From Hippophae tibetana (Eukaryota; Streptophyta; Magnoliopsida; Rosales; Elaeagnaceae), in assembly GCA_037013495.1 (NCBI GenBank), contig JAZDXN010000026.1, positions 2,852,001 to 2,916,000 of the forward strand: a DNA stretch of 64,000 bases, in the 5' to 3' direction. The translations under genes and the position numbers were made by a program. This document shows positions 43,846-57,000 of the stretch, piece by piece; within the stretch, counting starts at the first letter, position 1; every line of letters starts with the position of its first letter. The notes beneath the pieces are model-generated. The model was not told where the DNA came from, did not search any database, and worked only from the letters and a program-made list of their open reading frames with translations.

Positions 43846-46800
43846 TACAGGAGATAATGGTGCCGACCTAGGGTTGTTTATTTATAATTCCAATAAGTCT
43901 CTTTTCTTCAAAAAAAAAATAAGAGAAGAGAAAAAGAAAGAGGATGTCGTTCACATTTTCAAAAATAACAAAAGATTTCGTAAATATGAGTTACAACTTT
44001 CAACGGAGATATCTTTTGACTCGGGTATCGAAACCACTATTATAATATATCAAATCGAAGCTCGTATCAAATTACACAATATGTTTTGCTCCCACCCAGG
44101 AAAATCGTTTTTGTACCCAAATTACATCATTTACATCACTTAACGAGTGTTTAAAGTTTTTGACGCACCGTTTTAATTTTTCTTACTTCTGGTTTAATTC
44201 AATAGAGCTATACAGGAGATATTGGTGCGGACCTAGGTTTGTTTATTTATATTTCCAATAAGTATGTTTTGTTCAAAAAAAAATAAGAGAAGAGAAAAAG
44301 AAAGAGGATGTCGTTCACAATTTCAAAAACAACAAAACATTTGGTAAATATGTGTTACAACTTTCAACGGAGATATCTTTTGACTCGGGTATCAAAACCA
44401 CTATTATAATATATCAAATCGAAGCTCATATCAAATTACGCAATATGATTTGCTCCCGCCCAGGAAAATCGTTTTTGTACCCAAATTACATCGTTTACAT
44501 CACTTAACGAGTGTTTAAAGTTTTTGACGGACCATTTTCATTTTCCTTACTTCTGGTTTAATTCAATAGAACTATACAGGAGATAATGGTACCGACCTAG
44601 GGTTGTTTATTTATATTTCTAATAAGTCTCTTTTCTTCAAAAAAAAATAAGAGAAGAGAAAAAGAAAGAGGATGTCGTTCACATTTTCAAAAACAACAAA
44701 ACATTTGGTTAATATGAGTTATAACTTTCAAAGGAGATATCTTTTGACTCGGGTATCGAAACCTCTATTATAATATATTAAATCGAAGCTCGTATCAAAT
44801 TACACAATATGTTGTGGTCCCGACAAGTAAAATCGTTTTTGTACCCAAATTACATCGTTTAACTCACTTATCGAGTGTTTAAAGTTTTTGACGCACCATT
44901 TTCATTTTTCTTACTTCTGGTTTAATTCAATAGAGCTATACAGGAGATAATGGTGCCAACCTAGGGTTGTTTATTTATATTTCCAATAAGTCTCTTTTCT
45001 TCAAAAAAAATAAGAGAAGAGAAAAAGAAAGAGGATGTCGTTCACATTTTCAAAAACAACAAAACATTTGGTAAATATGAGTTCCAACTTTAAACGGAGA
45101 TATCTTTGACTCGGGTATTGAAACCACTATTATGATATATAAAATTGAAGCTCGTATCAAATTACACAATATATTTTGTTCCTGCCCAGGAAAATCGTTT
45201 TTGTACACAAATTACATCGTTTACATCACTTATCGAGTGTTTAAAGTTTTTGACGCACCATTTTCATTTTTCTTACTTCTGGTTTAATTCAATAGAGCTA
45301 TACAGGAGATAATGGTGCCGACCTAGGGTAGTTTATTAATAATTCCAATAAGTCTCTTTTCTTCAAAAAAAATAAGAGAAGAGAAAAAGAAAGAGGATGT
45401 CGTTCACATTTTCAAAAATAACAAAAGATTTCGTAAATATGAGTTACAACTTTCAACATAGATATCTTTTGACTCGGGTATCGAAACCACTATTATAATA
45501 TATCAAATCGAAGCTCGTATCAAATTACACAATATTTGTAGTCCCGACCAGGAAAATCGTTTTTTTACCCAAAATTACATCGTTTACATAACTTATCGAG
45601 TGTTTAAAGTTTTTGACGCACCATTTTCATTTTTCTTACTTCTGGTTTAATTCAATAGAGCTATACAGGAGATATTGGTACGGACCTAGGTTTGTTTATT
45701 TATATTTCCAATAAGTATCTTTTCTTCAAAAAAAATAAGAGAAAAAGAAAGAGGATGTCGTTCACATTTTCAAAAAACCACAAAACATTTGGTAAATATG
45801 AGTTACAACTTTCAATAGAGATATCTTTTGACTCGGGTATCGAAATCACTATTATAATATATCAAATCGAAGCTCGTATCAAATTACACAATATGTTGTC
45901 GTCTCGACCAAGAAAATCGTTTTTTTACCCAAATTACATCGTTTACATCACTTATCGTGTGTTTAAAGTTTTTGACGCACCATTTTCATTTTTCTTACTT
46001 CTGGTTTAATTCAATAGAGCTATACAGGAGATATTGGTGCGGACCTAGGGTTGTTTATTTATATTTCTAATAAGTCTCTTTTCTTCAAAATAAAAAATAA
46101 GAGAAAAGAAAAAGAAAGAGGATGTCGTTCACATTTTCAAAAATAACAAAAGATTTGGTAAATATGAGTTACAACTTTTAACGTCGATATCTTTTGACTC
46201 GGGTATCGGAACCACTATTATAATATATCAAATCGAAGCTCGTATCAAATTACACAATATGTTTTGCTCCCGCCCAGGAAAATCGTTTTTGTACCCAAAT
46301 TACATCGTTTACATCACTTAAAGAGTGTTTAAAGTTTTTGACGCACCGTTTTCATTTTTCTTACTTCTGGTTTAATTCTATAGAGCTATACAGGAGATAT
46401 TGGTGCCGACCTTGGGTTGTTGATTTATATTTCCAATAAGTCTCTATTCTTCAAAAAAAAATAAGAGAAGAGAAAAAGAAAGTGGATGTGGTTCACATTT
46501 GCAAAAACAACAAAACATTTGGTAAATATGAGTTACAACTTTCAACGGAGATATCTTTTGACTCGGGTATCAAAACCACTATTATAATATATCAAATCGA
46601 AGCTCATATCAAATTACACAATATATTTTGGTCCCGCCCAGGAAAATCGTTTTGTACACAAATTACATCGTTTACATCACTTAAAGAGTGTTTAAATTTT
46701 TGACGCACCATTTTCATTTTTCTTACTTCTGGTTTAATTCAATAGAGCTATACAGGAGATATTGGTGCGGACCTAGGTTTGTTTATTTATATTTCCAATA

Positions 46801-48923
46801 AGTCTCTTTTCTTCAAAAAAAAATAAGAGAAGAGAAAAAGAAAGAGGATGTCGTTCACATTTTCAAAAACAACAAAACATTTGGTAAATATGAGTTCCAA
46901 CTTTAAACGGAGATATCTTTGACTCGGGTATTGAAACCACTATTATGATATATAAAATTGAAGCTCGTATCAAATTACACAATATATTTTGTTCCTGCCC
47001 AGGAAAATCGTTTTTGTACACAAATTACATCGTTTACATCACTTACCGAGTGCTTAAAGTTTTTGACGCACCATTTTCATTTTTCTTACTTCTGGTTTAA
47101 TTCAATAGAGCTATACAGGAGATAATGGTGCCGACCTAGGGTAGTTTATTAATAATTCCAATAAGTCTCTATTCTTAAAAAAAATAAGAGAAGAGAAAAA
47201 GAAAGAGTATGTCGTTCACATTTTCAAAAACAACAAAACATTTGGTAAATATGAGTTACAACTTTCAACGGAGATATCTTTTGACTCGGGTATCGAAACC
47301 ACTATTATAATATATCAAATAGAAGCTCGTATCAAATTACACAATATTTGTAGTCCCGACCAGGAAAATCGTTTTTTTACCCAAAATTACATCGTTTACA
47401 TAACTTATCGAGTGTTTAAAGTTTTTGACGCACCATTTTCATTTTTCTTACTTCTGGTTTAATTCAATAGAGCTATACAGGAGATATTGGTACAGACCTA
47501 GGTTTGTTTATTTATATTTCCAATAAGTATCTTTTCTTCAAAAAAAATAAGAGAAAAAGAAAGAGGATGTCGTTCACATTTTCAAAAAACAACAAAACAT
47601 TTGGTAAATATGAGTTACAACTTTCAATAGAGATATCTTTTGACTCGGGTATCGAAATCACTATTATAATATATCAAATCGAAGCTCGTATCAAATTACA
47701 CAATATGTTGTCGTCTCGACCAAGAAAATCGTTTTTTTACCTAAATTACATCGTTTACATCACTTATCGAGTGTTTAAAGTTTTTGACGCACCATTTTCA
47801 TTTTTCTTACTTCTGGTTTAATTCAATAGAGCTATACAGGAGATATTGGTGCGGACCTAGGGTTGTTTATTTATATTTCTAATAAGTCTCTTTTCTTCAA
47901 AATAAAAAATAAGAGAAAAGAAAAAGAAAGAGGATGTCGTTCACATTTTCAAAAATAACAAAAGATTTGGTAAATATGAGTTACAACTTTTAACGTCGAT
48001 ATCTTTTGACTCGGGTATCGAAACCACTATTATAATATATCAAATTGAAGCTCGTATCAAATTACACAATATGTTTTGCTCCCGCCCAGGAAAATCGTTT
48101 TTGTACCCAAATTACATCGTTTACATCACTTAAAGAGTGTTTAAAGTTTTTGACGCACCGTTTTCATTTTTCTTACTTCTGGTTTAATTCAATAGAGCTA
48201 TACAGGAGATAATGGTGCCGACCTAGGGTAGTTTATTAATAATTCCAATAAGTCTCTATTCTTAAAAAAAAATAAGAGAAGAGAAAAAGAAAGAGTATGT
48301 CGTTCACATTTTCAAAAACAACAAAACATTTGGTAAATATGAGTTATAACTTTCAAAGGAGATATCTTTTGACTCGGGTATCGAAACCACTATTATAATA
48401 TATTAAATCGAAGCTCGTATCAAATTACACAATATGTTGTGGTCCCAACCAGTAAAATCGTTTTTGTACCCAAATTACATCGTTTAACTCACTTATCGAG
48501 TGTTTAAGGTTTTTGACGCACCATTTTCATTTTTCTTACTTCTGGTTTAATTCAATAGAGCTATACAGGAGATAATGGTGCCAACCTAGGGTGGTTTATT
48601 TATATTTCCAATAAGTCTCTTTTCTTCAAAAAAAAAAATAGGAGAAGAGAAAAAGAAAGAGGATGTCGTTCACATTTTCAAAAACAACAAAACATTTGGT
48701 AAATATGAGTTCCAACTTTAAACGGAGATATCTTTTGACTCGGCTACCGAAACCACTATTATAATATATCAAATCGAAGCTCGTATCAAATTACACAATA
48801 TGTTTTGGTCCCGCCCAGGAAAATCGTTTTTGTACCCAAATTACATCATTTACATCACTTAACGAGTGTTTAAAGTTTTTGACGCACCATTTTCATTTTT
48901 CTTACTGCTGGTTTAATTCAATA

Positions 48924-51834
48924 GAGCTATACAGGAGATAATGGTACCGACCTAGGGTTGTTTATTTATATTTCTAATAAGTCTCTTTTCTTAAAAAAAA
49001 AATAAGAGAAGAGAAAAAGAAAGAGTATGTCGTTCACATTTTCAAAAACAACAAAACATTTGGTAAATATGAGTTATAACTTTCAAAGAAGATATCTTTT
49101 GACTCGGGTATCAAAAGCACTATTATAATATATTAAATCGAAGCTCATATCAAATTACACAATATATTTTGGTCCCGCCCAGGAAAATCGTTTTGTACAC
49201 AAATTACATCGTTTACATCACTTAACGAGTGTTTAAAGTTTTTGACGCACCATTTTCATTTTTCTTACTTCTGGTTTAATTCAATAGAGCTATACAGGAG
49301 ATATTGGTGCCGACAAAGGGTTGTTGATTTATATTTCCAATAAGTCTCTATTCTTCAAAAAAAAATAAAAGAAGAGAAAAAGAAAGAGGATGTCGTTCAC
49401 ATTTTAAAAAAAACAAAACATTTGGTAAATATGAGTTACAACTTTCAACGGAGATATCTTTTGACTCGGCTACCGAAACCACTATTATAATATATCAAAT
49501 CGAAGCTCGTATCAAATTACACAATATGTTTTGGTCCCGCCCAGGAAAATCGTTTTTGTACCCAAATTACATCATTTACATCACTTAACGAGTGTTTAAA
49601 GTTTTTGACACACCATTTTCATTTTTCTTACTGCTGGATTAATTCAATAGAGTTATACAGGAGATAATGGTACCGACCTAGGGTTGTTTATTTATATTTC
49701 TAATAAGTCTCTTTTCTTAAAAAAAAATAAGAGAAGAGAAAAAGAAAGAGTATGTCGTTCACATTTTCAAAAACAACAAAACATTTGGTAAATATGAGTT
49801 ATAACTTTCAAAGGAGATATCTTTTGACTCGGGTATCGAAACCACTATTATAATATATTAAATCGAAGCTCGTATCAAATTACACAATATGTTGTGGTCC
49901 CAACCAGTAAAATCGTTTTTGTACCCAAATTACATCGTTTAACTCACTTATCGAGTGTTTAAGGTTTTTGACGCACCATTTTCATTTTTCTTACTTCTGG
50001 TTCAATTCAATAGAGCTATACAGGTGATAATGGTGCCAACCTAGGGTTGTTTATTTATATTTCCAATAAGTCTCTTTTCTTCAAAAAAAAAAATAGGAGA
50101 AGAGAAAAAGAAAGAGGATGTCGTTCAAATTTTCAAAAACAACAAAACATTTGGTAAATATGAGTTCCAACTTTAAACGGAGATATCTTTTGACTCGGCT
50201 ACCGAAACCACTATTATAATATATCAAATCGAAGCTCGTATCAAATTACACAATATGTTTTGGTCCCGCCCAGGAAAATCGTTTTTGTACCCAAATTACA
50301 TCATTTACATCACTTAACGAGTGTTTAAAGTTTTTGACGCACCATTTTCATTTTTCTTACTGCTGGTTTAATTCAATAGAGCTATACAGGAGATAATGGT
50401 ACCGACCTAGGGTTGTTTATTTATATTTCTAATAAGTCTCTTTTCTTAAAAAAAAAATAAGAGAAGAGAAAAAGAAAGAGTATGTCGTTCACATTTTCAA
50501 AAACAACAAAACATTTGGTAAATATGAGTTATAACTTTCAAAGAAGATATCTTTTGACTCGGGTATCAAAACCACTATTATAATATATTAAATCGAAGCT
50601 CATATCAAATTACACAATATATTTTGGTCCCGCCCAGGAAAATCGTTTTGTACACAAATTACATCGTTTACATCACTTAACGAGTGTTTAAAGTTTTTGA
50701 CGCACCATTTTCATTTTTCTTACTTCTGGTTTAATTCAATAGAGCTATACAGGAGATATTGGTGCCGACAAAGGGTTGTTGATTTATATTTCCAATAAGT
50801 CTCTATTCTTCAAAAAAAAATAAAAGAAGAGAAAAAGAAAGAGGATGTCGTTCACATTTTAAAAAAAACAAAACATTTGGTAAATATGAGTTACAACTTT
50901 CAACGGAGATATCTTTTGACTCGGCTACCGAAACCACTATTATAATATATCAAATCGAAGCTCGTATCAAATTACACAATATGTTTTGGTCCCGCCCAGG
51001 AAAATCGTTTTTGTACCCAAATTACATCATTTACATCACTTAACGAGTGTTTAAAGTTTTTGACACACCATTTTCATTTTTCTTACTGCTGGATTAATTC
51101 AATAGAGCTATACAGGAGATAATGGTACCGACCTAGGGTTGTTTATTTATATTTCTAATAAGTCTCTTTTCTTAAAAAAAAATAAGAGAAGAGAAAAAGA
51201 AAGAGTATGTCGTTCACATTTTCAAAAACAACAAAACATTTGGTAAATATGAGTTATAACTTTCAAAGGAGATATCTTTTGACTCGGGTATCGAAACCAC
51301 TATTATAATATATTAAATCGAAGCTCGTATCAAATTACACAATATGTTGTGGTCCCAACCAGTAAAATCGTTTTTGTACCCAAATTACATCGTTTAACTC
51401 ACTTATCGAGTGTTTAAGGTTTTTGACGCACCATTTTCATTTTTCTTACTTCTGGTTCAATTCAATAGAGCTATACAGGTGATAATGGTGCCAACCTAAG
51501 GTTGTTTATTTATATTTCCAATAAGTCTCTTTTCTTCAAAAAAAAAAAATAGGAGAAGAGAAAAAGAAAGAGGATGTCGTTCAAATTTTCAAAAACAACA
51601 AAACATTTGGTAAATATGAGTTCCAACTTTAAACGGAGATATCTTTTGACTCGGCTACCGAAACCACTATTATAATATATCAAATCGAAGCTCGTATCAA
51701 ATTACACAATATGTTTTGGTCCCGCCCAGGAAAATCGTTTTTGTACCCAAATTACATCATTTACATCACTTAACGAGTGTTTAAAGTTTTTGACGCACCA
51801 TTTTCATTTTTCTTACTGCTGGTTTAATTCAATA
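48924..51834 (+). repeat. Four-monomer higher-order repeat, two units
   Basis: Units at 48924-50378 and 50379-51834 (1455 and 1456 bp) repeat four types in order: P (TTTCAAAGAAG, cysteine-like TTTTGTACACAAA end), Q (GCCGACAAAGGG), P' (TTTCAAAGGAG, CCCAACCAGTAAAA) and R (GTTCCAACTTTAAACGG, GGCTACCG). The two units are almost identical, including private changes such as ACAGGTGATAAT and GCTGGATTAATTC, so the doubling is recent. Further P-Q-P'-R runs appear within 55128-58400. Confidence 0.82.
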
Positions 51835-53662
51835 GAGCTATACAGGAGATAATGGTACCGACCTAGGGTTGTTTATTTATATTTCTAATAAGTCTCTTTT
51901 CTTAAAAAAAAAATAAGAGAAGAGAAAAAGAAAGAGTATGTCGTTCACATTTTCAAAAACAACAAAACATTTGGTAAATATGAGCTATAACTTTCAAAGA
52001 AGATATCTTTTGACTCGGGTATCGAAACCACTATTATAATATATTAAATCGAAGCTCGTATCAAATTACACAATATGTTGTGGTCCCAACCAGTAAAATC
52101 GTTTTTGTACCCAAATTACATCGTTTAACTCACTTATCGAGTGTTTAAGGTTTTTGACGCACCATTTTCATTTTTCTTACTTCTGGTTTAATTCAATAGA
52201 GCTATACAGGTGATAATGGTGCCAACCTAGGGTTGTTTATTTATATTTCCAATAAGTCTCTTTTCTTCAAAAAAAAAAAATAGGAGAAGAGAAAAAGAAA
52301 GAGGATGTCGTTCACATTTTCAAAAACAACAAAACATTTGGTAAATATGAGTTCCAACTTTAAACGGAGATATCTTTTGACTCGGGTATTGAAACCACTA
52401 TTATGATATATCAAATTGAAGCTCGTATCAAATTACACAATATATTTTGGTCCTACCCAGGAAAATCGTTTTTGTACACAAATTACATCGTTTACATCAC
52501 TTACCGAGTGTTTAAAGTTTTTGACGCACCATTTTCATTTTTCTTACTTCTGGTTTAATTCAATAGAGCTATACAGGAGATAATGGTGCCGACCTAGGGT
52601 TGTTTATTTATAATTCCAATAAGTCTCTTTTCTTCAAAAAAAAAAATAAGAGAAGAGAAAAAGAAAGAGGATGTCGGTCACATTTTTAAAAATAAAAAAA
52701 GATTTCGTAAATATGAGTTACAACTTTCAACGGAGATATCTTTTGACTCGGGTATCGAAACCACTATTATAATATTCCAAATCGAAGCTCGTATCAAATT
52801 ACACAATATGTTGTAGTCCCGACCAGGAAAATCGTTTTTTTACCCAAAATTACATCGTTTACATCACTTATCGAGTGTTTAAAGTTTTTGACGCACCATT
52901 TTCATTTTTCTTACTCCTAGTTTAATTCAATAGAGCTATACAGGAGATATTGGTGCGGACCTAGGTTTGTTTATTTATATTTCCAATAAGTATCTTTTCT
53001 TCAAAAAAAATAAGAGAAGAGAAAAAGAAAGAGGATGTCGTTCACATTTTGAAAAAACAACAAAACATTTGGTAAATATGAGTTACAACTTTCAATGGAG
53101 ATATCTTTTGACTCGGGTATCGAAATCACTATTATAATATATCAAATCGAAGCTCGTATCAAATTACACAATATGTTGTCGTCTCGACCAAGAAAATCGT
53201 TTTTTTACCCAAATTACATCGTTTACATCACTTATCGAGTGTTTAAAGTTTTTGACGCACTATTTTCATTTTTCTTACTTCTGGTTTCATTCAATAGAGC
53301 TATACAGGAGATATTGGTGCGGACCTAGGGTTGTTTATTTATATTTCTAATAAGTCTCTTTTCTTCAAAATAAAAAATAATAGAAAAGAAAAAGAAAGAG
53401 GATGTCGTTCACATTTTCAAAAATAACAAAAGATTTGGTAAATATGAGTTACAACTTTTAACATCGATATCTTTTGACTCGGGTATCGAAACCACTATTA
53501 TAATATATCAAATCGAAGCTCGTATCAAATTACACAATATGTTTTGCTCCCGCCCAGGAAAATCGTTTTTGTACACAAATTACATCGTTTACATCACTTA
53601 ACGAGTGTTTAAAGTTTTTGACGCACCATTTTCATTTTTCTTACTTCTGGTTTAATTCAATA

Positions 53663-54028
53663 GAGCTATACAGGAGATATTGGTGCCGACAAAGGGTTGT
53701 TGATTTATATTTCCAATAAGTCTCTATTCTTCAAAATAAAAAATAAGAGAAAAGAAAAAGAAAGAGGATGTCGTTCACATTTTCAAAAATAACAAAAGAT
53801 TTGGTAAATATGAGTTACAACATTTAACATCGATATCTTTTGACTCGGGTATCGAAACCACCATTATAATATATCAAATCGAAGCTCGTATCAAATTACG
53901 CAATATGTTGTGGTCCCGACCAGGAAAATCGTTTTTTTACTCAAATTACATCGTTTACAGAACTTATCGAGTGTTTAAAGTTTTGGACGCCCCATTTTCA
54001 TTTTTCTTACTTCTGGTTTAATTCAATA
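53663..54028 (+). repeat. Chimeric Q/E satellite monomer
   Basis: Starts as Q type (GCCGACAAAGGG, GTTGATTT, TCTCTATTCTTCAAAA), then turns into TAAAAAATAAGAGAAAAG and later E type (ACATTTAACATCG, CCACCATTAT, TTTTGGACGCCCC). The first switch is again at TTCTTCAAAA, near 53728-53740. A copy of this chimera sits at 60220-60585 in the next higher-order unit. Confidence 0.7.
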
Positions 54029-57000
54029 GAGCTATACATGAGATATTGGTGCCGACCTCGGGTTGTTTATTTATATTTCCAATAAGTCTCTTTTCTTCAA
54101 AAATAAAATAAGAGAAGAGAGAAAGAAAGAGGATGTCGTTCACATTTTCAAAAATAACAAAAGATTTGGTAAATATGAGTTACCACTTTCAACGGAGATA
54201 TCTTTTGACTCGGGTATCGAAACCACTATTATAATATATCAAATCGAAGCTCGTATCAAATTACACAATATGTTTTGCTCCCGCCCAGGAAAATCGTTTT
54301 TGTACCCAAATTACATCGTTTACCTCACTTAAAGAGTGTTTAAAGTTTTTGACGAACCGTTTTCATTTTTCTTACTTCTGGTTTAATTCAATAGAGCTAT
54401 ACAGGAGATAATGGTGCCGACCTAGGGTAGTTTATTAATAATTCCAATAAGTCTCTATTCTTAAAAAAAAATAAGAGAAGAGAAAAAGAAAGAGTATGTC
54501 GTTCACATTTTCAAAAACAACAAAACATTTGGTAAATATGAGTTATAACTTTCAAAGGAGATATCTTTTGACTCGGGTATCGAAACCACTATTATAATAT
54601 ATCAAATCGAAGCTCGTATCAAATTACACAATATGTTGTGGTCCCAACCAGTAAAATCGTTTTTGTACCCAAATTACATCGTTTAACTCACTTATCGAGT
54701 GTTTAAGGTTTTTGACGCACCATTTTCATTTTTCTTACTTCTGGTTTAATTCAATAGAGCTATACAGGAGATAATGGTGCCAACCTAGGGTTGTTTATTT
54801 ATATTTCCAATAAGTCTCTTTTCTTCAAAAAAAAAAATAGGAGAAGAGAAAAAGAAAGAGGATGTCGTTCACATTTTCAAAAACAACAAAACATTTGGTA
54901 AATATGAGTTCCAACTTTAAACGGAGATATCTTTTGACTCGGCTACCGAAACCACTATTATAATATATCAAATCGAAGCTCGTATCAAATTACACAATAT
55001 GTTTTGGTCCCGCCCAGGAAAATCGTTTTTGTACCCAAATTACATCATTTACATCACTTAACGAGTGTTTAAAGTTTTTGACGAACCATTTTCATTTTTC
55101 TTACTGCTGGTTTAATTCAATAGAGCTATACAGGAGATAATGGTACCGACCTAGGGTTGTTTATTTATATTTCTAATAAGTCTCTTTTCTTAAAAAAAAA
55201 TAAGAGAAGAGAAAAAGAAAGAGTATGTCGTTCACATTTTCAAAAACAACAAAACATTTGGTAAATATGAGTTATAACTTTCAAAGAAGATATCTTTTGA
55301 CTCGGGTATCAAAACCACTATTATAATATATTAAATCGAAGCTCATATCAAATTACACAATATATTTTGGTCCCGCCCAGGAAAATCGTTTTGTACACAA
55401 ATTACATCGTTTACATCACTTAACGAGTGTTTAAAGTTTTTGACGCACCATTTTCATTTTTCTTACTTCTGGTTTAATTCAATAGAGCTATACAGGAGAT
55501 ATTGGTGCCGACAAAGGGTTGTTGATTTATATTTCCAATAAGTCTCTATTCTTCAAAAAAAAATAAAAGAAGAGAAAAAGAAAGAGGATGTCGTTCACAT
55601 TTTAAAAAAAACAAAACATTTGGTAAATATGAGTTACAACTTTCAACGGAGATATCTTTTGACTCGGCTACCGAAACCACTATTATAATATATCAAATCG
55701 AAGCTCGTATCAAATTACACAATATGTTTTGGTCCCGCCCAAGAAAATCGTTTTTGTACCCAAATTACATCATTTACATCACTTAACGAGTGTTTAAAGT
55801 TTTTGACACACCATTTTCATTTTTCTTACTGCTGGATTAATTCAATAGAGCTATACAGGAGATAATGGTACCGACCTAGGGTTGTTTATTTATATTTCTA
55901 ATAAGTCTCTTTTCTTAAAAAAAAATAAGAGAAGAGAAAAAGAAAGAGTATGTCGTTCACATTTTCAAAAACAACAAAATATTTGGTAAATATGAGTTAC
56001 AACTTTTAACGTCGATATCTTTTGACTCGGGTATCGAAACCACTATTATAATATATCAAATTGAAGCTCGTATCAAATTACACAATATGTTTTGCTCCCG
56101 CCCAGGAAAATCGTTTTTGTACCCAAATTACATCGTTTACATCACTTAAAGAGTGTTTAAAGTTTTTGACGCACCGTTTTCATTTTTCTTACTTCTGGTT
56201 TAATTCAATAGAGCTATACAGGAGATAATGGTGCCGACCTAGGGTAGTTTATTAATAATTCCAATAAGTCTCTATTCTTAAAAAAAAATAAGAGAAGAGA
56301 AAAAGAAAGAGTATGTCGTTCACATTTTCAAAAACAACAAAACATTTGGTAAATATGAGTTATAACTTTCAAAGGAGATATCTTTTGACTCGGGTATCGA
56401 AACCACTATTATAATATATTAAATCGAAGCTCGTATCAAATTACACAATATGTTGTGGTCCCAACCAGTAAAATCGTTTTTGTACCCAAATTACATCGTT
56501 TAACTCACTTATCGAGTGTTTAAGGTTTTTGACGCACCATTTTCATTTTTCTTACTTCTGGTTTAATTCAATAGAGCTATACAGGAGATAATGGTGCCAA
56601 CCTAGGGTTGTTTATTTATATTTCCAATAAGTCTCTTTTCTTCAAAAAAAAAAATAGGAGAAGAGAAAAAGAAAGAGGATGTCGTTCACATTTTCAAAAA
56701 CAACAAAACATTTGGTAAATATGAGTTCCAACTTTAAACGGAGATATCTTTTGACTCGGCTACCGAAACCACTATTATAATATATCAAATCGAAGCTCGT
56801 ATCAAATTACACAATATGTTTTGGTCCCGCCCAGGAAAATCGTTTTTGTACCCAAATTACATCATTTACATCACTTAACGAGTGTTTAAAGTTTTTGACG
56901 CACCATTTTCATTTTTCTTACTGCTGGTTTAATTCAATAGAGCTATACAGGAGATAATGGTACCGACCTAGGGTTGTTTATTTATATTTCTAATAAGTCT

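Larger units (their letters stand above)
27551..46452 (+). repeat. Segmental duplication, copy 2 (contains the full element)
   Basis: Satellite 27551-30392, retrotransposon 30393-43840, then satellite 43846 to about 46452. The satellite flanks match those of copy 1. Without the element the duplicated satellite is about 5456 bp, almost exactly 15 monomers, as expected for unequal exchange between monomers in register. The match ends on the right at the oligo-A run of the monomer beginning near 46383. Confidence 0.85.
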
